NCBI GenBank assembly: GCA_944391055.1
Contig: CALXSF010000001.1
Location: forward strand, 1-64,000
Direction of reading: 5' to 3'
From: an uncultured Kiritimatiellota bacterium
GTDB taxonomy: Bacteria; Verrucomicrobiota; Kiritimatiellia; RFP12; DVOR01
Length of the DNA: 64,000 bases
A model generated the notes under the pieces. That model was not told the DNA's origin. It did not search any database and worked only from the letters and a program-made list of their open reading frames with translations. The position numbers and the translations under genes are program-made. Shown piece by piece: positions 43,395 to 55,768 of this stretch (position 1 is its first letter; every line of letters begins with the position of its first letter).

Positions 43395-43799
43395 ATGCCG
43401 CTCAGCCCCGCCACCGTCGCCGACATCCAGGCCCTCATGGGACGCGCGGGGTTGACGGAGGGGACGCTGCGCGAGCAGTTCGTGCTGGGCTCGGGGAACG
43501 GCGGGCAGAAAATCAACAAGACCGCCTCGGCGGTGCGGCTGACGCACCTGCCGACGGGGCTTTGGGTGAAGGTGCAGCGCTCGCGCTCGCGCGAGGACAA
43601 CCGATGGCTGGCGCGGCGCGCCCTGGCCGAGCGTATCCTGGAGATCCGCGATGGCGAGCGCTCGGAGCGTCAGCAGGAACGCGAGAAGATCCGCCGCCAG
43701 AAACGCCGCCGCTCGCGCCGCCAAAAGGCGCGGATGCTCGACGACAAGGCCCGGCACGCCGCCAAGAAGGCCGCCCGGCGTTGGTCCCCGGAGGCGTGA
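43395..43799 (+). CDS. GGQ-domain release factor-like protein (ribosome rescue type)
   Basis: This is a 134-aa protein. The catalytic GGQ (G36-G37-Q38, LGSGNGGQKINKTASAVRLTHLPTG) is that of class I release factors, but the codon-reading domains are absent. The tail is a long basic helix (ERQQEREKIRRQKRRRSRRQKARM...), as in ArfB/YaeJ and mitochondrial C12orf65-type proteins that free stalled ribosomes. It is cotranscribed with tyrS, 14 bp apart. Whether it acts on stalled ribosomes or free 50S-peptidyl-tRNA is not visible. Confidence 0.85.
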   Translation: MPLSPATVADIQALMGRAGLTEGTLREQFVLGSGNGGQKINKTASAVRLTHLPTGLWVKVQRSRSREDNRWLARRALAERILEIRDGERSERQQEREKIRRQKRRRSRRQKARMLDDKARHAAKKAARRWSPEA

Positions 43800-43809
43800 G
43801 CCAAGCAAG

Positions 43810-43836
43810 AAGGCCCCGGCCGTCGGCCGGGGCCTT
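43810..43836. terminator. Bidirectional terminator between convergent genes
   Basis: The 12-bp stem AAGGCCCCGGCC / GGCCGGGGCCTT with a GTC loop has T-rich sequence on both outer sides. It serves tyrS-GGQ on + and the secA-VWA operon on -. Confidence 0.85.
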
Positions 43837-43854
43837 TCTGTCTTTGGGCGGCGC

Positions 43855-45618
43855 TCACTTGCCGCGGCGGTAGGGGTTGGGGACGCCGTAGGCGCGGGAG
43901 AAGTCCTCGATGCGGCGGAGGAGGGGGGCGGAGGGGTTCTCGGCGTATTCGGCAAGCAGGTCGAACATGGCGCGGGCGGCCCAGGCGCGACGGAGGTCGC
44001 GCCCGGTGCGGGCGGCCTCGGCGAAGTCGAAGGCGAAGACGGCGTCGTAGGGGGCCTCGGCGGAGCGGCCGGTGAGCTGGCAGGTGACGCCGCGGGTGGC
44101 CTTGGGGACGCGGCCGTAGACGACGAGGGGGCGGTCGGCGTAGAGGTGGGTGAGGGCGCGGGGGTGGATCTCGCCGCCGCTGCGGGCGTCGAAGGTGAGG
44201 GTGAGATCCTTCATCACGGGGTTGCGGATGGATTCGAAGACGGGGGCGAGCTCGTCGGCGAGGCCGGCGACGTCGCCGGCGGCGGAGGTGTTCTCGCCGC
44301 GGTTGGCGTAGCAGAGCATGTCGAGAAAGTAGGGGTCGCCCCGCTTGGCGCCGAAGGCGTAGACGGCGATGCGGCCTTGGTTCATGCGGGTGAACTCGCC
44401 GATGATGCGGGTGGTGCCGGTGACGCCGACGGTGGGCTCGCCGTCGGTGACGACGACGGCGATGGTGGGGCGGGCGGGGTCGCGGGGGAGGGTGAGGATG
44501 TCTTGGAGGAGCAGGAAGAGGTCGGTGTTGCCGATGGCGCGGAGGGAGTCGATGAAGGTCTCGGCGCGGGCGCGGGAGGCGGGGTCGTAGGTGAGCCAGG
44601 CGTCGGAGGGGGTGAGGGTGACGTCGCGGAAGGCGAAGACGTTGAAGCGGTCGCCGGCGCGCAGGACGTTGGCGAGGGCGGCCTTGAGCGCGGCCTTGCC
44701 TTGGGCCAGGCGGTCGGCGCCGATGGAGCCGGAGACGTCTTGGATGAGGACGACGTCCTTGGGCATCACGGCGAGGGCGCTCTCCGGCTTGCGGAGGATC
44801 TCCAGGCGGAAGTAACGGTAGTCGGGGTCGTCCTTTGGCTCGGAGACGGTGAGGGAGAGGGAGAGGCGGTCGTCGATGGCGCGGAAGGCCGGCGCCTCCT
44901 CGCGGGCGTCCACGGTGACGGCGTCGGCCAGCGCCTGGGCGGCGGCCGCCTGCCCGTCGGCCGGGGCCGCCGGCTGGGGGGGCGCGGCGAGGCCCGTGCC
45001 CTCGCCAAGGGACTGGGCGGCCTTGGCGAGGTCGGCGCCCGCGACGGCCGGGCGCGGGGCGTCCGGGGCGCCGCCGAGGGGGAGATCCCGGACGCTTTCG
45101 GCGAGGTCGGGGGCCTTGGGCGCGCGGGGGAGGCCGTCGGGGATGACCCAGCGCGGCTCGGGGTCGGCGGCGCGGAGGTCGGGGAGGTCGGGCACGGCGG
45201 CGATGGCTTGGCGCGGGGGGGCGAGGCCGGGCATCGGCGCGGGGGCGGCGGGGAGCGCCGGCGTGGCGGGCGGGGGAGGGTCGGGGAGGGGGAGGGCCTC
45301 GGCGGCGGCGACGGCGGCGCCCGAGGCTTGGCGGGCGGCCTCGGCGGGGTCGGGCGCTCGCGCGGCCTCGGCCTGGGCCAGCCCGGCCTCGCGGGCGAAG
45401 GTCTCGATGCGCATGGGCGGGAGGTCGGCGGGGACGCGCGGCGCCTCGCCGGCCCCGACGAGGCCGCCCAGCGGGAGGCGCTCCAGGGCGATCATCGCGC
45501 CGCAGTGGAGGAGGACGGAGAGGAGGATGGAGAGCGCGAGCCCCAAGGTGTGCCGCCCCATGCCCAGACCGTTGTCCGGGCGCGGGAGGACGAAGGGTTC
45601 GCGGGGTTCCGCCTCCAT
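43855..45618 (-). CDS. Membrane-anchored von Willebrand factor A protein
   Basis: This is a 587-aa protein. A cytoplasmic N-terminal stretch, one membrane helix (about 25-45) and a long Ala/Pro-rich periplasmic linker (to about 240) come first. A VWA domain follows with the metal-site motif DVSGSIG (near 294) and the later TDGEPTVGVTG, then a C-terminal domain resembling the region after VWA in VIT/VWA proteins. VWA domains bind protein partners via a metal ion; no enzyme activity is evident. The gene starts 9 bp after secA stops and has no promoter of its own, so it is probably cotranscribed with secA. Confidence 0.75.
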   Translation of the reverse strand: MEAEPREPFVLPRPDNGLGMGRHTLGLALSILLSVLLHCGAMIALERLPLGGLVGAGEAPRVPADLPPMRIETFAREAGLAQAEAARAPDPAEAARQASGAAVAAAEALPLPDPPPPATPALPAAPAPMPGLAPPRQAIAAVPDLPDLRAADPEPRWVIPDGLPRAPKAPDLAESVRDLPLGGAPDAPRPAVAGADLAKAAQSLGEGTGLAAPPQPAAPADGQAAAAQALADAVTVDAREEAPAFRAIDDRLSLSLTVSEPKDDPDYRYFRLEILRKPESALAVMPKDVVLIQDVSGSIGADRLAQGKAALKAALANVLRAGDRFNVFAFRDVTLTPSDAWLTYDPASRARAETFIDSLRAIGNTDLFLLLQDILTLPRDPARPTIAVVVTDGEPTVGVTGTTRIIGEFTRMNQGRIAVYAFGAKRGDPYFLDMLCYANRGENTSAAGDVAGLADELAPVFESIRNPVMKDLTLTFDARSGGEIHPRALTHLYADRPLVVYGRVPKATRGVTCQLTGRSAEAPYDAVFAFDFAEAARTGRDLRRAWAARAMFDLLAEYAENPSAPLLRRIEDFSRAYGVPNPYRRGK

Positions 45619-45627
45619 GGGTGGGCC

Positions 45628-48798
<3,171 letters not shown>

Positions 48799-48826
48799 GT
48801 CTGTCCTTTGAGATAGGGGAACGCAT

Positions 48827-48837
48827 AGCATACCACA
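48827..48837 (-). promoter_or_regulatory. Extended -10 promoter of secA
   Basis: On minus, TGTGG-TATGCT (48837-48827) precedes the ATG by 28 bp, with AAAGGAC between. Confidence 0.55.
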
Positions 48838-48858
48838 ACGGGCCCGGCCGCGTCGCGG

Positions 48859-49584
48859 TCACGGCGCGAGGCCCAGTTCGCGGGCCTTGGGCGCCAAGGC
48901 CTCGATGTTCTGGGTCAGCTTTTTCCAGACGGCGCCCTTTTGCACGGCGCCTGCGTCGAAGGGGTGCTCCCGCTCCCACGCCTCGGCGGCGGCCTCCAGC
49001 CGCTTGATCTCCTCCTGCAGGCCGGTGGCGCGGTAGCGGAGTTCCTTGCGGAGGTCTTGGTATCTCAGGCGCTCGGCGTTGCTTTTCGCGGCCTTCTGCG
49101 CGGCCTCGTAGCGGCGGTCGGCGGCGGGGACCTTGGCCAACTGCGCCTTGCGCTCCGCCAGATCCTTGGCGGGCGACTGCGCCAGATGGCGCTCGCGCGC
49201 GCGCTCCAATAGCTTCGCGCGCATGGCGACGGCGGAATAATAGTCGCGCGCGGTGGCCTGCTTGGCCACCTGCGCCACGAAGGCGTCCAGGTCCGTCTTC
49301 GGATTCGCCGCCTCGCCCAGGAAGACGCGGCAATCCGCGCCCAGCAGCACGCACTCGGGTTTCTTGGGCCGCTGGAGGGCGACGTAGAAGGCCGGCTCGC
49401 CGTTGGCCTTGATCTCCTTGAGCACGTCGAACAGTTCGCCGCCGTTGACGAGGGCGGCCTGCTTGCCGTCCTTGCCGTAGGCCTTGGCGGTGGATGCCGT
49501 CACCACGCCCCAGCCGACCGGCGTGGGCGCGGCGGCCGAGAGCGCGAGGGGCAGGAGGGCGAGCGCGAACAGAAGGCTTCGCAT
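48859..49584 (-). CDS. Exported protein of unknown function
   Basis: This is a 241-aa protein. A clear signal peptide (MRSLLFALALLPLALSAAA) is followed by a small beta-rich domain (about 25-95, with VTASTAKAYGKDGKQAALVNGGELFDVL, SH3-like in look). A Lys/Glu/Arg-rich helical region (about 110-225) likely forms coiled coils. I do not recognise a family. It is the last gene of the purD-purE-amidase unit, 11 bp behind the amidase, with AAGGAG before the ATG. A cell-envelope role is suggested only by the neighbouring amidase. Confidence 0.6.
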   Translation of the reverse strand: MRSLLFALALLPLALSAAAPTPVGWGVVTASTAKAYGKDGKQAALVNGGELFDVLKEIKANGEPAFYVALQRPKKPECVLLGADCRVFLGEAANPKTDLDAFVAQVAKQATARDYYSAVAMRAKLLERARERHLAQSPAKDLAERKAQLAKVPAADRRYEAAQKAAKSNAERLRYQDLRKELRYRATGLQEEIKRLEAAAEAWEREHPFDAGAVQKGAVWKKLTQNIEALAPKARELGLAP

Positions 49585-49595
49585 GGGGGGACTCC

Positions 49596-50825
49596 TTAGT
49601 TTCGGTAAAAGACGAGGGTGCCGGGGGGCACGCGCTTCATGTCGATGGCCCCGGCGGGGCGCAGCGGCTGGCCGGGCATCAGATAGAAGGTGTCCGGCGC
49701 GTCCCACTGGGTGGGGCAGATCTGCGCGGGCAGGCGGCGGCTGGTGACGGGCCCGCCGCGCGCGTAGCCCACCAAAATCTTCGTGCCCGGCGGCAGCGCC
49801 GCCAAGGTCTTCTCGGAGAGCGCCGAGCCGCGCACGCTGCCGCCCGTGGGGCGGATGTACCACGTGTCCTGGGCGAAGACGGCCTCGCCGATCAGCCGGC
49901 GCGGGTGCGCGCCCTTGGCCAGCGTTTGGACCGGTGAGCCGGCGGCGTCCGCGTCGCCCAGGATGACCTTGGTGCCCACGGTCAGGCTCTCCCAGTCGCG
50001 CACCTGGTCGCCCGGCACCCTGCGGCCGTCGGGGAAGACGTAGAGGGTGGAGGCCGCGTTGTAGGCGTCGCGCGCCACGTCCCAGGCCGTCTGCCCCTTG
50101 GCGATGACGTAGGTGCGCGGCCCCGCGGCCTCCGCCGCGCGCGGGGCGGACCCGGCGCCGGGCAGTTTGTAGGGTAGCAGGCGCTCGCCGTTCTTCGCGT
50201 AGAGCACCTGCGCCAGATAGGCGTCGCCCACCACCAGCCGGCGCGCCCGCACGTCGGGGTCGGCGAGCCAACGCTCCTCCAGCCCCAACAGGCCGCGCAC
50301 GGCGGGCGTGGCGTAGCCCATGCCGCAACGCTTGCGCCCGCGATGGCTGCGCGGGTGCCAGCGGTTGGGCGTGCCGTAGGCCACCTGCGCGTGCGGCATC
50401 ACGTTCGCGTCCTTCACGCCGTAGATCTTCTGCAAGGCCAGCACCAGTTCGCGCAGGGCCGCGTACTGCGCGCGCGTCAGCGCGCGGTCATGGTAGCCCA
50501 CCACCTCGACGCCCACCGACACGTCGTCCAGGTTGCGCCGTCCCCGCCACATGCTCACCCCGCAATGATAGGCCACGCGCCGGTGGTCGACGATGCGGTA
50601 GACCTTCCCGTCGCGGTCGACGCAATAATGCGCCTCGCCGTTCCGGCTCAGCTTTTGGAGCGAGGGCTTCGCCTCGCCCTCGGTGGTGTGGAGGATGATG
50701 TAGTCGGTGGCGTCGCGGCGGGCGCGCTCCTTGTTGCGCGGGCTGACGTAGGCGTTGCTGTAGGTCAGCGCGTGGCAGAGACCGCACGCCAGCACCCACA
50801 GCGCCGCCAACGCCAGGCGCGTCAC
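49596..50825 (-). CDS. Exported N-acetylmuramoyl-L-alanine amidase (Amidase_2)
   Basis: This is a 409-aa protein. A signal peptide (about 1-20) precedes a type 2 (T7 lysozyme-like) zinc amidase domain (about 25-190). It has IILHTTEG and [24 protein letters not shown], and [21 protein letters not shown]. The C-terminal half has LysM/SH3-like stretches ([19 protein letters not shown]; about 245-310). It should cut peptide stems from peptidoglycan in the periplasm. The start is GTG 50825, overlapping the purE stop as GTGA. Cotranscription with purine genes probably reflects chance operon formation. Confidence 0.85.
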   Translation of the reverse strand: MTRLALAALWVLACGLCHALTYSNAYVSPRNKERARRDATDYIILHTTEGEAKPSLQKLSRNGEAHYCVDRDGKVYRIVDHRRVAYHCGVSMWRGRRNLDDVSVGVEVVGYHDRALTRAQYAALRELVLALQKIYGVKDANVMPHAQVAYGTPNRWHPRSHRGRKRCGMGYATPAVRGLLGLEERWLADPDVRARRLVVGDAYLAQVLYAKNGERLLPYKLPGAGSAPRAAEAAGPRTYVIAKGQTAWDVARDAYNAASTLYVFPDGRRVPGDQVRDWESLTVGTKVILGDADAAGSPVQTLAKGAHPRRLIGEAVFAQDTWYIRPTGGSVRGSALSEKTLAALPPGTKILVGYARGGPVTSRRLPAQICPTQWDAPDTFYLMPGQPLRPAGAIDMKRVPPGTLVFYRN

Positions 50826-51328
50826 AGCTCGGCCTGCAACCTTTCGTCGGCGGCCTCGACCTTCCGGGCCATCTCGGCCTTGTGGGCGCGCAGGGCCTCG
50901 CGCAGCGCCGGGTCGCCCAGCGCCAGGATCTGCGCGGCCAGCACGCCCGCGTTCGTGGCGCCCGCGTTGCCGAGGGCCAGCGTGGCCACGGGGATGCCGC
51001 CGGGCATCTGGACCGTCGCCAGCAGCGCGTCCAGCCCATCCATCGCGCCGCCCTTCATCGGCACCCCCAGCACGGGGAGCGTCGTGTGGCCGGCGACGAC
51101 GCCGGCCAGGTGCGCGGCCATGCCCGCGGCGCAGATCAGCACCTTCAGCCCGCGGCCCTCCGCCTCCTCGGCGTAGCGCGCGGCGCGCTCGGGCGTGCGG
51201 TGCGCGCTCATCACGTGCGCCTCGAAGGGGATGCCGAACTGTTTCAGCGCCGCGACGCACTTCTGCATCGTGCCCCAGTCCGAGTCACTGCCCATCACGA
51301 TGCCGACCAGCGGCTTCTCGTTGTCCAT
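50822..51328 (-). CDS. purE: N5-carboxyaminoimidazole ribonucleotide mutase
   Basis: This 168-aa enzyme acts in purine synthesis. It has [64 protein letters not shown] and [16 protein letters not shown], all typical of PurE. No purK is next to it; whether the organism uses class I (with PurK) or class II PurE is not decided by this window. It lies 22 bp behind purD in the same unit. Confidence 0.95.
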   Translation of the reverse strand: MDNEKPLVGIVMGSDSDWGTMQKCVAALKQFGIPFEAHVMSAHRTPERAARYAEEAEGRGLKVLICAAGMAAHLAGVVAGHTTLPVLGVPMKGGAMDGLDALLATVQMPGGIPVATLALGNAGATNAGVLAAQILALGDPALREALRAHKAEMARKVEAADERLQAEL

Positions 51329-51350
51329 CGGTTGAAACCCTTTCCTTTGC

Positions 51351-52622
51351 TCAGAGATGACGGAACGCCTTGGCCGCGATGTCGCGCCGGAAGTGCGCCC
51401 CCTCGAAATGGATCTTCGCCACGCCCGCGTAGGCCGCGTCCACCGCCGCGCGCAAATCCGCCCCCCGCGCCGTCACCGCCAGCACGCGCCCGCCGGAGGT
51501 GACGAGCCGCCCCTCCCGCAGCGCCGTGCCCGCGTGGAAGACCACGCACCCGGCGGCCTCCGCCGCCTCCGTCCCCGAAATGGGCAGGTTCTTGGGGTAG
51601 GCGCCCGGATAGCCCGGCGCCGCCATCACCACCGTCGCCGCCGCCCCCGGCAGGACGCGCACGGCCGCCGGGTCGAGCCGGCCCTCCGCGCACGCCAGCA
51701 GGATCGGCGCTAGGTCGCCCTCCAGGCTTGTCAGCACCGCCTCCGTCTCGGGGTCGCCGAAGCGGCAGTTGAACTCCAGCACGCGCACGCCCTTGGGGCC
51801 GATCATCAGCCCGCAGAAGAGGACGCCCCTGTAGGCGACGCCGAGGCGGCGCAGCTCCCGGAGCGTCGGCAGCACCACTTGGTCGCGCACCGCGCCCATC
51901 ACCTCGGGCGTGGCGATCGGGGCGGGGGTGTAGGCGCCCATGCCGCCGGTGTTCGGGCCCTCGTCGCCGTCGTTCACGCGCTTGTGGTCCTGCGCCGCCG
52001 GCAGGAGCGCCACGCGCTCCCCGTCGCAGAGGGCGAAGACCGAGGCCTCCTCGCCCTCCAAGAACTCTTCGAGCAGCACCTCGGCCCCCGCCGCGCCGAA
52101 GCGGCCGCCGTCGAGCATGTCGCGGATCGCCGCCTCGGCCTCCGCGCGGGTCTGGGCGATGACGACGCCCTTGCCGGCCGCCAGGCCGTCCGCCTTGATC
52201 ACCACGGGCAGCCCGAAGTCCCCCAAGGCCGCGACGGCCGCCTCCGAGTCGGTGAAGACCGCCGCGCGCGCCGTCGGCACCCCCGCCGCCGTCATGACCT
52301 CCTTCGCGAAGGCCTTGCTGCCCTCCAGCCGCGCCGCCGCCTTGCTTGGCCCGAAGACGCGCAGGCCCTCGGCCTCCAGCAGATCCGTCAGCCCCGCGCA
52401 GAGCGGCGCCTCCGGCCCCACCACCGTCAGATCCGGCCGGTTCGCCTTCGCCCAGGCCACGATGGCCGGGAGGTCCTCCGCCCCGATGGGCAGGTTGGCC
52501 GCCAGGGCCGCCGTGCCGGCGTTCCCCGGCGCGCAGTAAAGCTCATGGCCGCCCGCGTCCCGCGCCAGGCGCCAAACGATGGCGTGCTCCCGCCCGCCGT
52601 TTCCGATCACCAAAATCTTCAT
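51351..52622 (-). CDS. purD: Phosphoribosylamine-glycine ligase
   Basis: This 423-aa ATP-grasp enzyme catalyses the second step of purine synthesis. The N-terminus MKILVIGNGGREHAIVWRL is the PurD signature. Further marks: VVGPEAPLCAGLTD, VVIKADGLAAGKGVVIAQTRAEAE, TGGMGAYTPAPI, and EFNCRFGDPETEAVL. The start at 52622 is chosen over 52634, which lies inside the -10 box; mRNA is predicted to be leaderless. First gene of the purD-purE-amidase-hypothetical unit. Confidence 0.95.
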   Translation of the reverse strand: MKILVIGNGGREHAIVWRLARDAGGHELYCAPGNAGTAALAANLPIGAEDLPAIVAWAKANRPDLTVVGPEAPLCAGLTDLLEAEGLRVFGPSKAAARLEGSKAFAKEVMTAAGVPTARAAVFTDSEAAVAALGDFGLPVVIKADGLAAGKGVVIAQTRAEAEAAIRDMLDGGRFGAAGAEVLLEEFLEGEEASVFALCDGERVALLPAAQDHKRVNDGDEGPNTGGMGAYTPAPIATPEVMGAVRDQVVLPTLRELRRLGVAYRGVLFCGLMIGPKGVRVLEFNCRFGDPETEAVLTSLEGDLAPILLACAEGRLDPAAVRVLPGAAATVVMAAPGYPGAYPKNLPISGTEAAEAAGCVVFHAGTALREGRLVTSGGRVLAVTARGADLRAAVDAAYAGVAKIHFEGAHFRRDIAAKAFRHL

Positions 52623-52640
52623 GGCCGATAGCATACCACA
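52620..52640 (-). promoter_or_regulatory. Extended -10 promoter giving leaderless purD
   Basis: On minus, TGTGG-TATGCT (52640-52630) is followed by ATCGGCC (7 bases) and ATG (52622-52620). Confidence 0.6.
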
Positions 52641-52705
52641 TCGGCGGCCCCCGCGTCCGCCCTGCCGCCCGCGGTGCGCGGCGCCGCCGCCCGACGCAAA
52701 AAGGG

Positions 52706-52734
52706 TTGACGGCGCGGGGCGCCGTTGCTACCGT
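52706..52734 (+). promoter_or_regulatory. Promoter of the sulfatase gene
   Basis: TTGACG (52706-52711) and TACCGT (52729-52734) are spaced 17 bp, the second with TGC just before it (extended -10). The 5' leader is about 60 nt with GGGAGAG before the ATG. Confidence 0.5.
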
Positions 52735-52802
52735 GGGATTGGGTCGGTTCGCGCCCCCGGCGCCTTCGGGGGTGGGACGCTGCCTGACGAAAGGGAGAGC
52801 CA

Positions 52803-54272
52803 ATGAGACGCCGTCAGTTTCTTCAAGGGATCGGGTGTTTGGCCTTGGGCGCCATGGGCGAGGGTGTCTCGGCCGCGGCCGAGGCGGCGGGGCCGGCCGT
52901 GCGGCGGCCGAACCTCCTCTATGTCTTCGCCGACGAGCTGCGGGCGCAGGCGCTGGGCTACATGGGGCGCGAGCCGGTGCGGACGCCGCGGCTGGACGCC
53001 TTTGAGCGGGAGAGCGCGAACCTGACGCAGGCCGTCAGCAATTATCCGGTGTGCGTGCCTTACCGGACGATCCTGATGAGCGGGCGGTATCCTTTGGGGA
53101 ACGGCGTCTACGTGAATTGTTTTTGGGACGGGCGGCAGATGCCGGAGTCGCTCGTGTGGTGGTCGGACGTGCTGAGGCGCAACGGTTACGCCACGGCCTA
53201 CCTGGGCAAGTGGCACATCAGCGAGCCCGCTCGTCATTACCAGGGCAAGAAGGTCGCCGGTACGTGGCTGCCGCCGGAGCGGCGTCATGGGTTCGATCTC
53301 TTTTATTGCCATAACGGCAACCAACATCTGAGCAACCGTTATGTGTGCGGCGATTGGCCGTGCGACAAAATGGAGCCGGTCGAGCAATGGACGCCCGAGC
53401 ACGAGACGGACGTGGCCTTGCGTTGGCTGGAGAACAAGGATGGGGCTTTGCGCGACCCTTCCAAGCCCTTCGCGCTCGTGGTCAGCTGGAATCCCCCGCA
53501 TTCCCCTTATCGCCTCCATCCGGAGCGCCTCATGGCCCACTACAAGGACGTGGACGTGGAGGCGCTTTGCGCGAAAACGCCCAATGTGCCGCCGAAGGGG
53601 ACGCGCTGGGGGGATTATTATCGGAAGAACATCCTGCACTATTACGCCGCCATCACCGGGATCGACGAGCAGTTCGGCCGCCTGTTGGATGGGTTGAAGC
53701 GGTTGGGGCTGGAGCGGGACACGGTGGTGGTCTTCACCTCCGACCACGGGAACTGCCTCGGGCGGCACGGGGAGATCTCGAAGAACAACCCTTACGAGGA
53801 GTCGCTGCGCGTGCCGCTGCTCTTCCGTTGGCCGGGGCGGATCCCGGCGCGGCGGGACGGCCTGCTTTTCTCGGTGGCGGACATGTATCCCACGCTGCTG
53901 GGGCTTGTCGGGCTTCGGGGGGCCGCGCCGGAGGGGTTGGACGGCAACGACCTCTCGGGCGTCCTGCGTGGCGAGCCGGGGCCGCGCCCGGCCTTTCAGC
54001 CTTATTATGGCATCGAACGGAGCGTCCGCGCGTCCGGCACCCCAAACTACGACCGCCGGGGCGTCCGCACCGAACGTTACACCCTTGTGCTGCGTTGCGG
54101 CAAGGACGGCGCCCTCGAGGAGACGCTGCTTTACGACCACGTGGACGACCCTTACGAACAGAACAATCTCGCCCAGGCGCGGCCGGATTTGGTTTGCGAG
54201 CTCGCCGAACTGTATCTGCGGCCTTGGCTGGAGCGCACGAAGGATCCCTGGCTGGGGAACCTGCCGTCGTAA
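52803..54272 (+). CDS. Tat-exported formylglycine sulfatase (S1 family)
   Basis: This is a 489-aa protein. The N-terminus MRRRQFLQGIGCLALGAMG is a twin-arginine-type signal. The sulfatase core follows: LLYVFADELRAQALGYMG (metal ligands), C84-V-P-Y-R88 which would be modified to formylglycine (CxPxR), AYLGKWHIS, and VVFTSDHGNCLGRHGE for the second metal-ligand set. It should remove sulfate esters from glycans outside the cytoplasm. No sulfatase-maturing enzyme is in the window. PVC gut bacteria often have many such enzymes for host or algal sulfated glycans; the exact substrate is unknown. Confidence 0.92.
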   Translation: MRRRQFLQGIGCLALGAMGEGVSAAAEAAGPAVRRPNLLYVFADELRAQALGYMGREPVRTPRLDAFERESANLTQAVSNYPVCVPYRTILMSGRYPLGNGVYVNCFWDGRQMPESLVWWSDVLRRNGYATAYLGKWHISEPARHYQGKKVAGTWLPPERRHGFDLFYCHNGNQHLSNRYVCGDWPCDKMEPVEQWTPEHETDVALRWLENKDGALRDPSKPFALVVSWNPPHSPYRLHPERLMAHYKDVDVEALCAKTPNVPPKGTRWGDYYRKNILHYYAAITGIDEQFGRLLDGLKRLGLERDTVVVFTSDHGNCLGRHGEISKNNPYEESLRVPLLFRWPGRIPARRDGLLFSVADMYPTLLGLVGLRGAAPEGLDGNDLSGVLRGEPGPRPAFQPYYGIERSVRASGTPNYDRRGVRTERYTLVLRCGKDGALEETLLYDHVDDPYEQNNLAQARPDLVCELAELYLRPWLERTKDPWLGNLPS

Positions 54273-54322
54273 GGCGCGCGCCGCGGGCCGGAGGGGTGGG
54301 GTGGGCCGCCGGGGCGCGTCTC

Positions 54323-54341
54323 TGCTATAATGCGCGCCATG
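54323..54341 (+). promoter_or_regulatory. Extended -10 promoter giving leaderless antiporter mRNA
   Basis: TGC-TATAAT (54323-54331) is followed by GCGCGCC (7 bases) and ATG (54339). The alternative ATG at 54330 lies inside the -10 box. Confidence 0.6.
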
Positions 54342-55664
54342 ACCGAGACCGTTTCCGACGCGCGCAGCGCCTGGGGGTTGCTCCCCGTGGCCATCCTGCT
54401 GCTGCTGTTCCTGGGGGTGGGCATCCCGTTCCGTGAGAGCGTGGCGCTGCCCGCCATCGTGCCGTTCCTTGCCGCGTTGGGGGTGGCGTTCCTGCAGTGC
54501 CGCGGGCGGCCTTTCCCGGAGCGGCTCAACCTGGCCGCGGCGGCGATGGGGCAGTGCGACGTGATGGTCATGTGCCTGGTCTTTTTGCTGGCGGGGGCGT
54601 TCTCGGGGGCCGCCCAGGCGGCGGGGTGCGTGGAGAGCACGGTGAACCTGGGGCTGAGCGTGCTGCCGCCGTGGGCGGCGGTGGCGGGGCTGTTCGCCAT
54701 CGCGGCGTTCGTCTCCACGGCGATGGGCACGTCGGTGGGGACGATCGTGGCGCTGACGCCGATCGCGGTGGGCATCGCGCAGAAGGCGGCGCTGCCGGGG
54801 CCGCTGTGCGTGGGGGCGGCGGTGTGCGGGGCGATGTTCGGGGACAACCTGTCGATGATCTCCGACACGACCATCGCGGCCACCCGAACGCAGGGGTGCG
54901 GGATGCGGGACAAGTTCCGCGAGAATCTGCGGCTGGTCTGGCCGGCGGCGTTGCTCTCGCTGGGGCTCTTCGCGGCGCTGGCGCCCGGCGGCGCGCCGTT
55001 GGAGGGGCCGTTGCCCTACAGCGTGCCGCGGCTGCTGCCGTACCTGGCGGTGCTGGGGGCCGCGCTGTGCGGCATGAACGTGGTGCTGGTGCTCGTCCTG
55101 GGGACGCTGCTCTCGCTGGGCGTCGGGATGGGGACGGGGGCCTTGGCGGCGCGGGACGCCTTTCGGGCGGTGGGGGATGGCGTGGCGGGGATGTACGACA
55201 TCACGGCCATCTCGATCGTCGTCGCCGGCGTGTTGGGGCTGGTCCGCGCGAACGGCGGCATCGACTGGCTGCTCCACCATGTGCTGCGCCGGGTGCGGGG
55301 GCGGCGCGGGGCGCAGGCGGGGATCGCCGTGCTGGTCTCGGCCGTGGATGTGGCCACCGCCAACAACACCGTGGCCATCGTCATGGCCGGGCCCGTCGTG
55401 CGCACCGTGGCCCAGGCGCATGGGGTGTCCCCGGCGCGCGCGGCGTCGCTGATCGACATCTACGCCTCGGTCTGGCAGGGACTGCTCCCCTACGGGGCGC
55501 AGTTGCTCTACGCCGCCGGCGGCGCGACGGCGCTGGGGTTGGCGCTGACGCCCGCCCAGCTGATCCCGTGGCTGTTCTATCCGATTTTGATGGGGCTCAC
55601 CGTGCCGCTGACGTTGCTGGCCCGCGCGTTCCTCCGCCGGGCGGGCGCGGAGGCCGCGCGGTGA
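54339..55664 (+). CDS. NhaC-family Na+/H+ antiporter
   Basis: This 441-aa protein has about 11 membrane helices. The block GAMFGDNLSMISDTTIAATRTQGC is typical of the NhaC/ArsB-like antiporter family (Na+/H+ or amino-acid-linked exchangers). It is paired with TSVGTIVALTPIAVGIA and a second half carrying DVATANNTVAIVMAGPV. It would exchange Na+ for H+ across the inner membrane, linking the H+ pool of the F-type ATPase to the Na+ pool of the V-type ATPase. The gene appears single. The 104-bp gap to the GH2 gene holds only a promoter. Confidence 0.85.
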   Translation: MTETVSDARSAWGLLPVAILLLLFLGVGIPFRESVALPAIVPFLAALGVAFLQCRGRPFPERLNLAAAAMGQCDVMVMCLVFLLAGAFSGAAQAAGCVESTVNLGLSVLPPWAAVAGLFAIAAFVSTAMGTSVGTIVALTPIAVGIAQKAALPGPLCVGAAVCGAMFGDNLSMISDTTIAATRTQGCGMRDKFRENLRLVWPAALLSLGLFAALAPGGAPLEGPLPYSVPRLLPYLAVLGAALCGMNVVLVLVLGTLLSLGVGMGTGALAARDAFRAVGDGVAGMYDITAISIVVAGVLGLVRANGGIDWLLHHVLRRVRGRRGAQAGIAVLVSAVDVATANNTVAIVMAGPVVRTVAQAHGVSPARAASLIDIYASVWQGLLPYGAQLLYAAGGATALGLALTPAQLIPWLFYPILMGLTVPLTLLARAFLRRAGAEAAR

Positions 55665-55733
55665 GCGGTGCGTCTTTCGGTATGCAGGGCGCGGGGTGGG
55701 GCCGAGGCAGGGTTTGCGGGCGGCGGCGCGATG

Positions 55734-55742
55734 TGCTAGAGT
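55734..55742 (+). promoter_or_regulatory. -10 region of the GH2 gene
   Basis: TGC-TAGAGT (an extended -10 with a weak hexamer) lies 26 bp before the GH2 ATG, with AAGGAAGG between. Confidence 0.35.
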
Positions 55743-55768
55743 GAGGCCAAAAAGGAAGGAATGGACAG

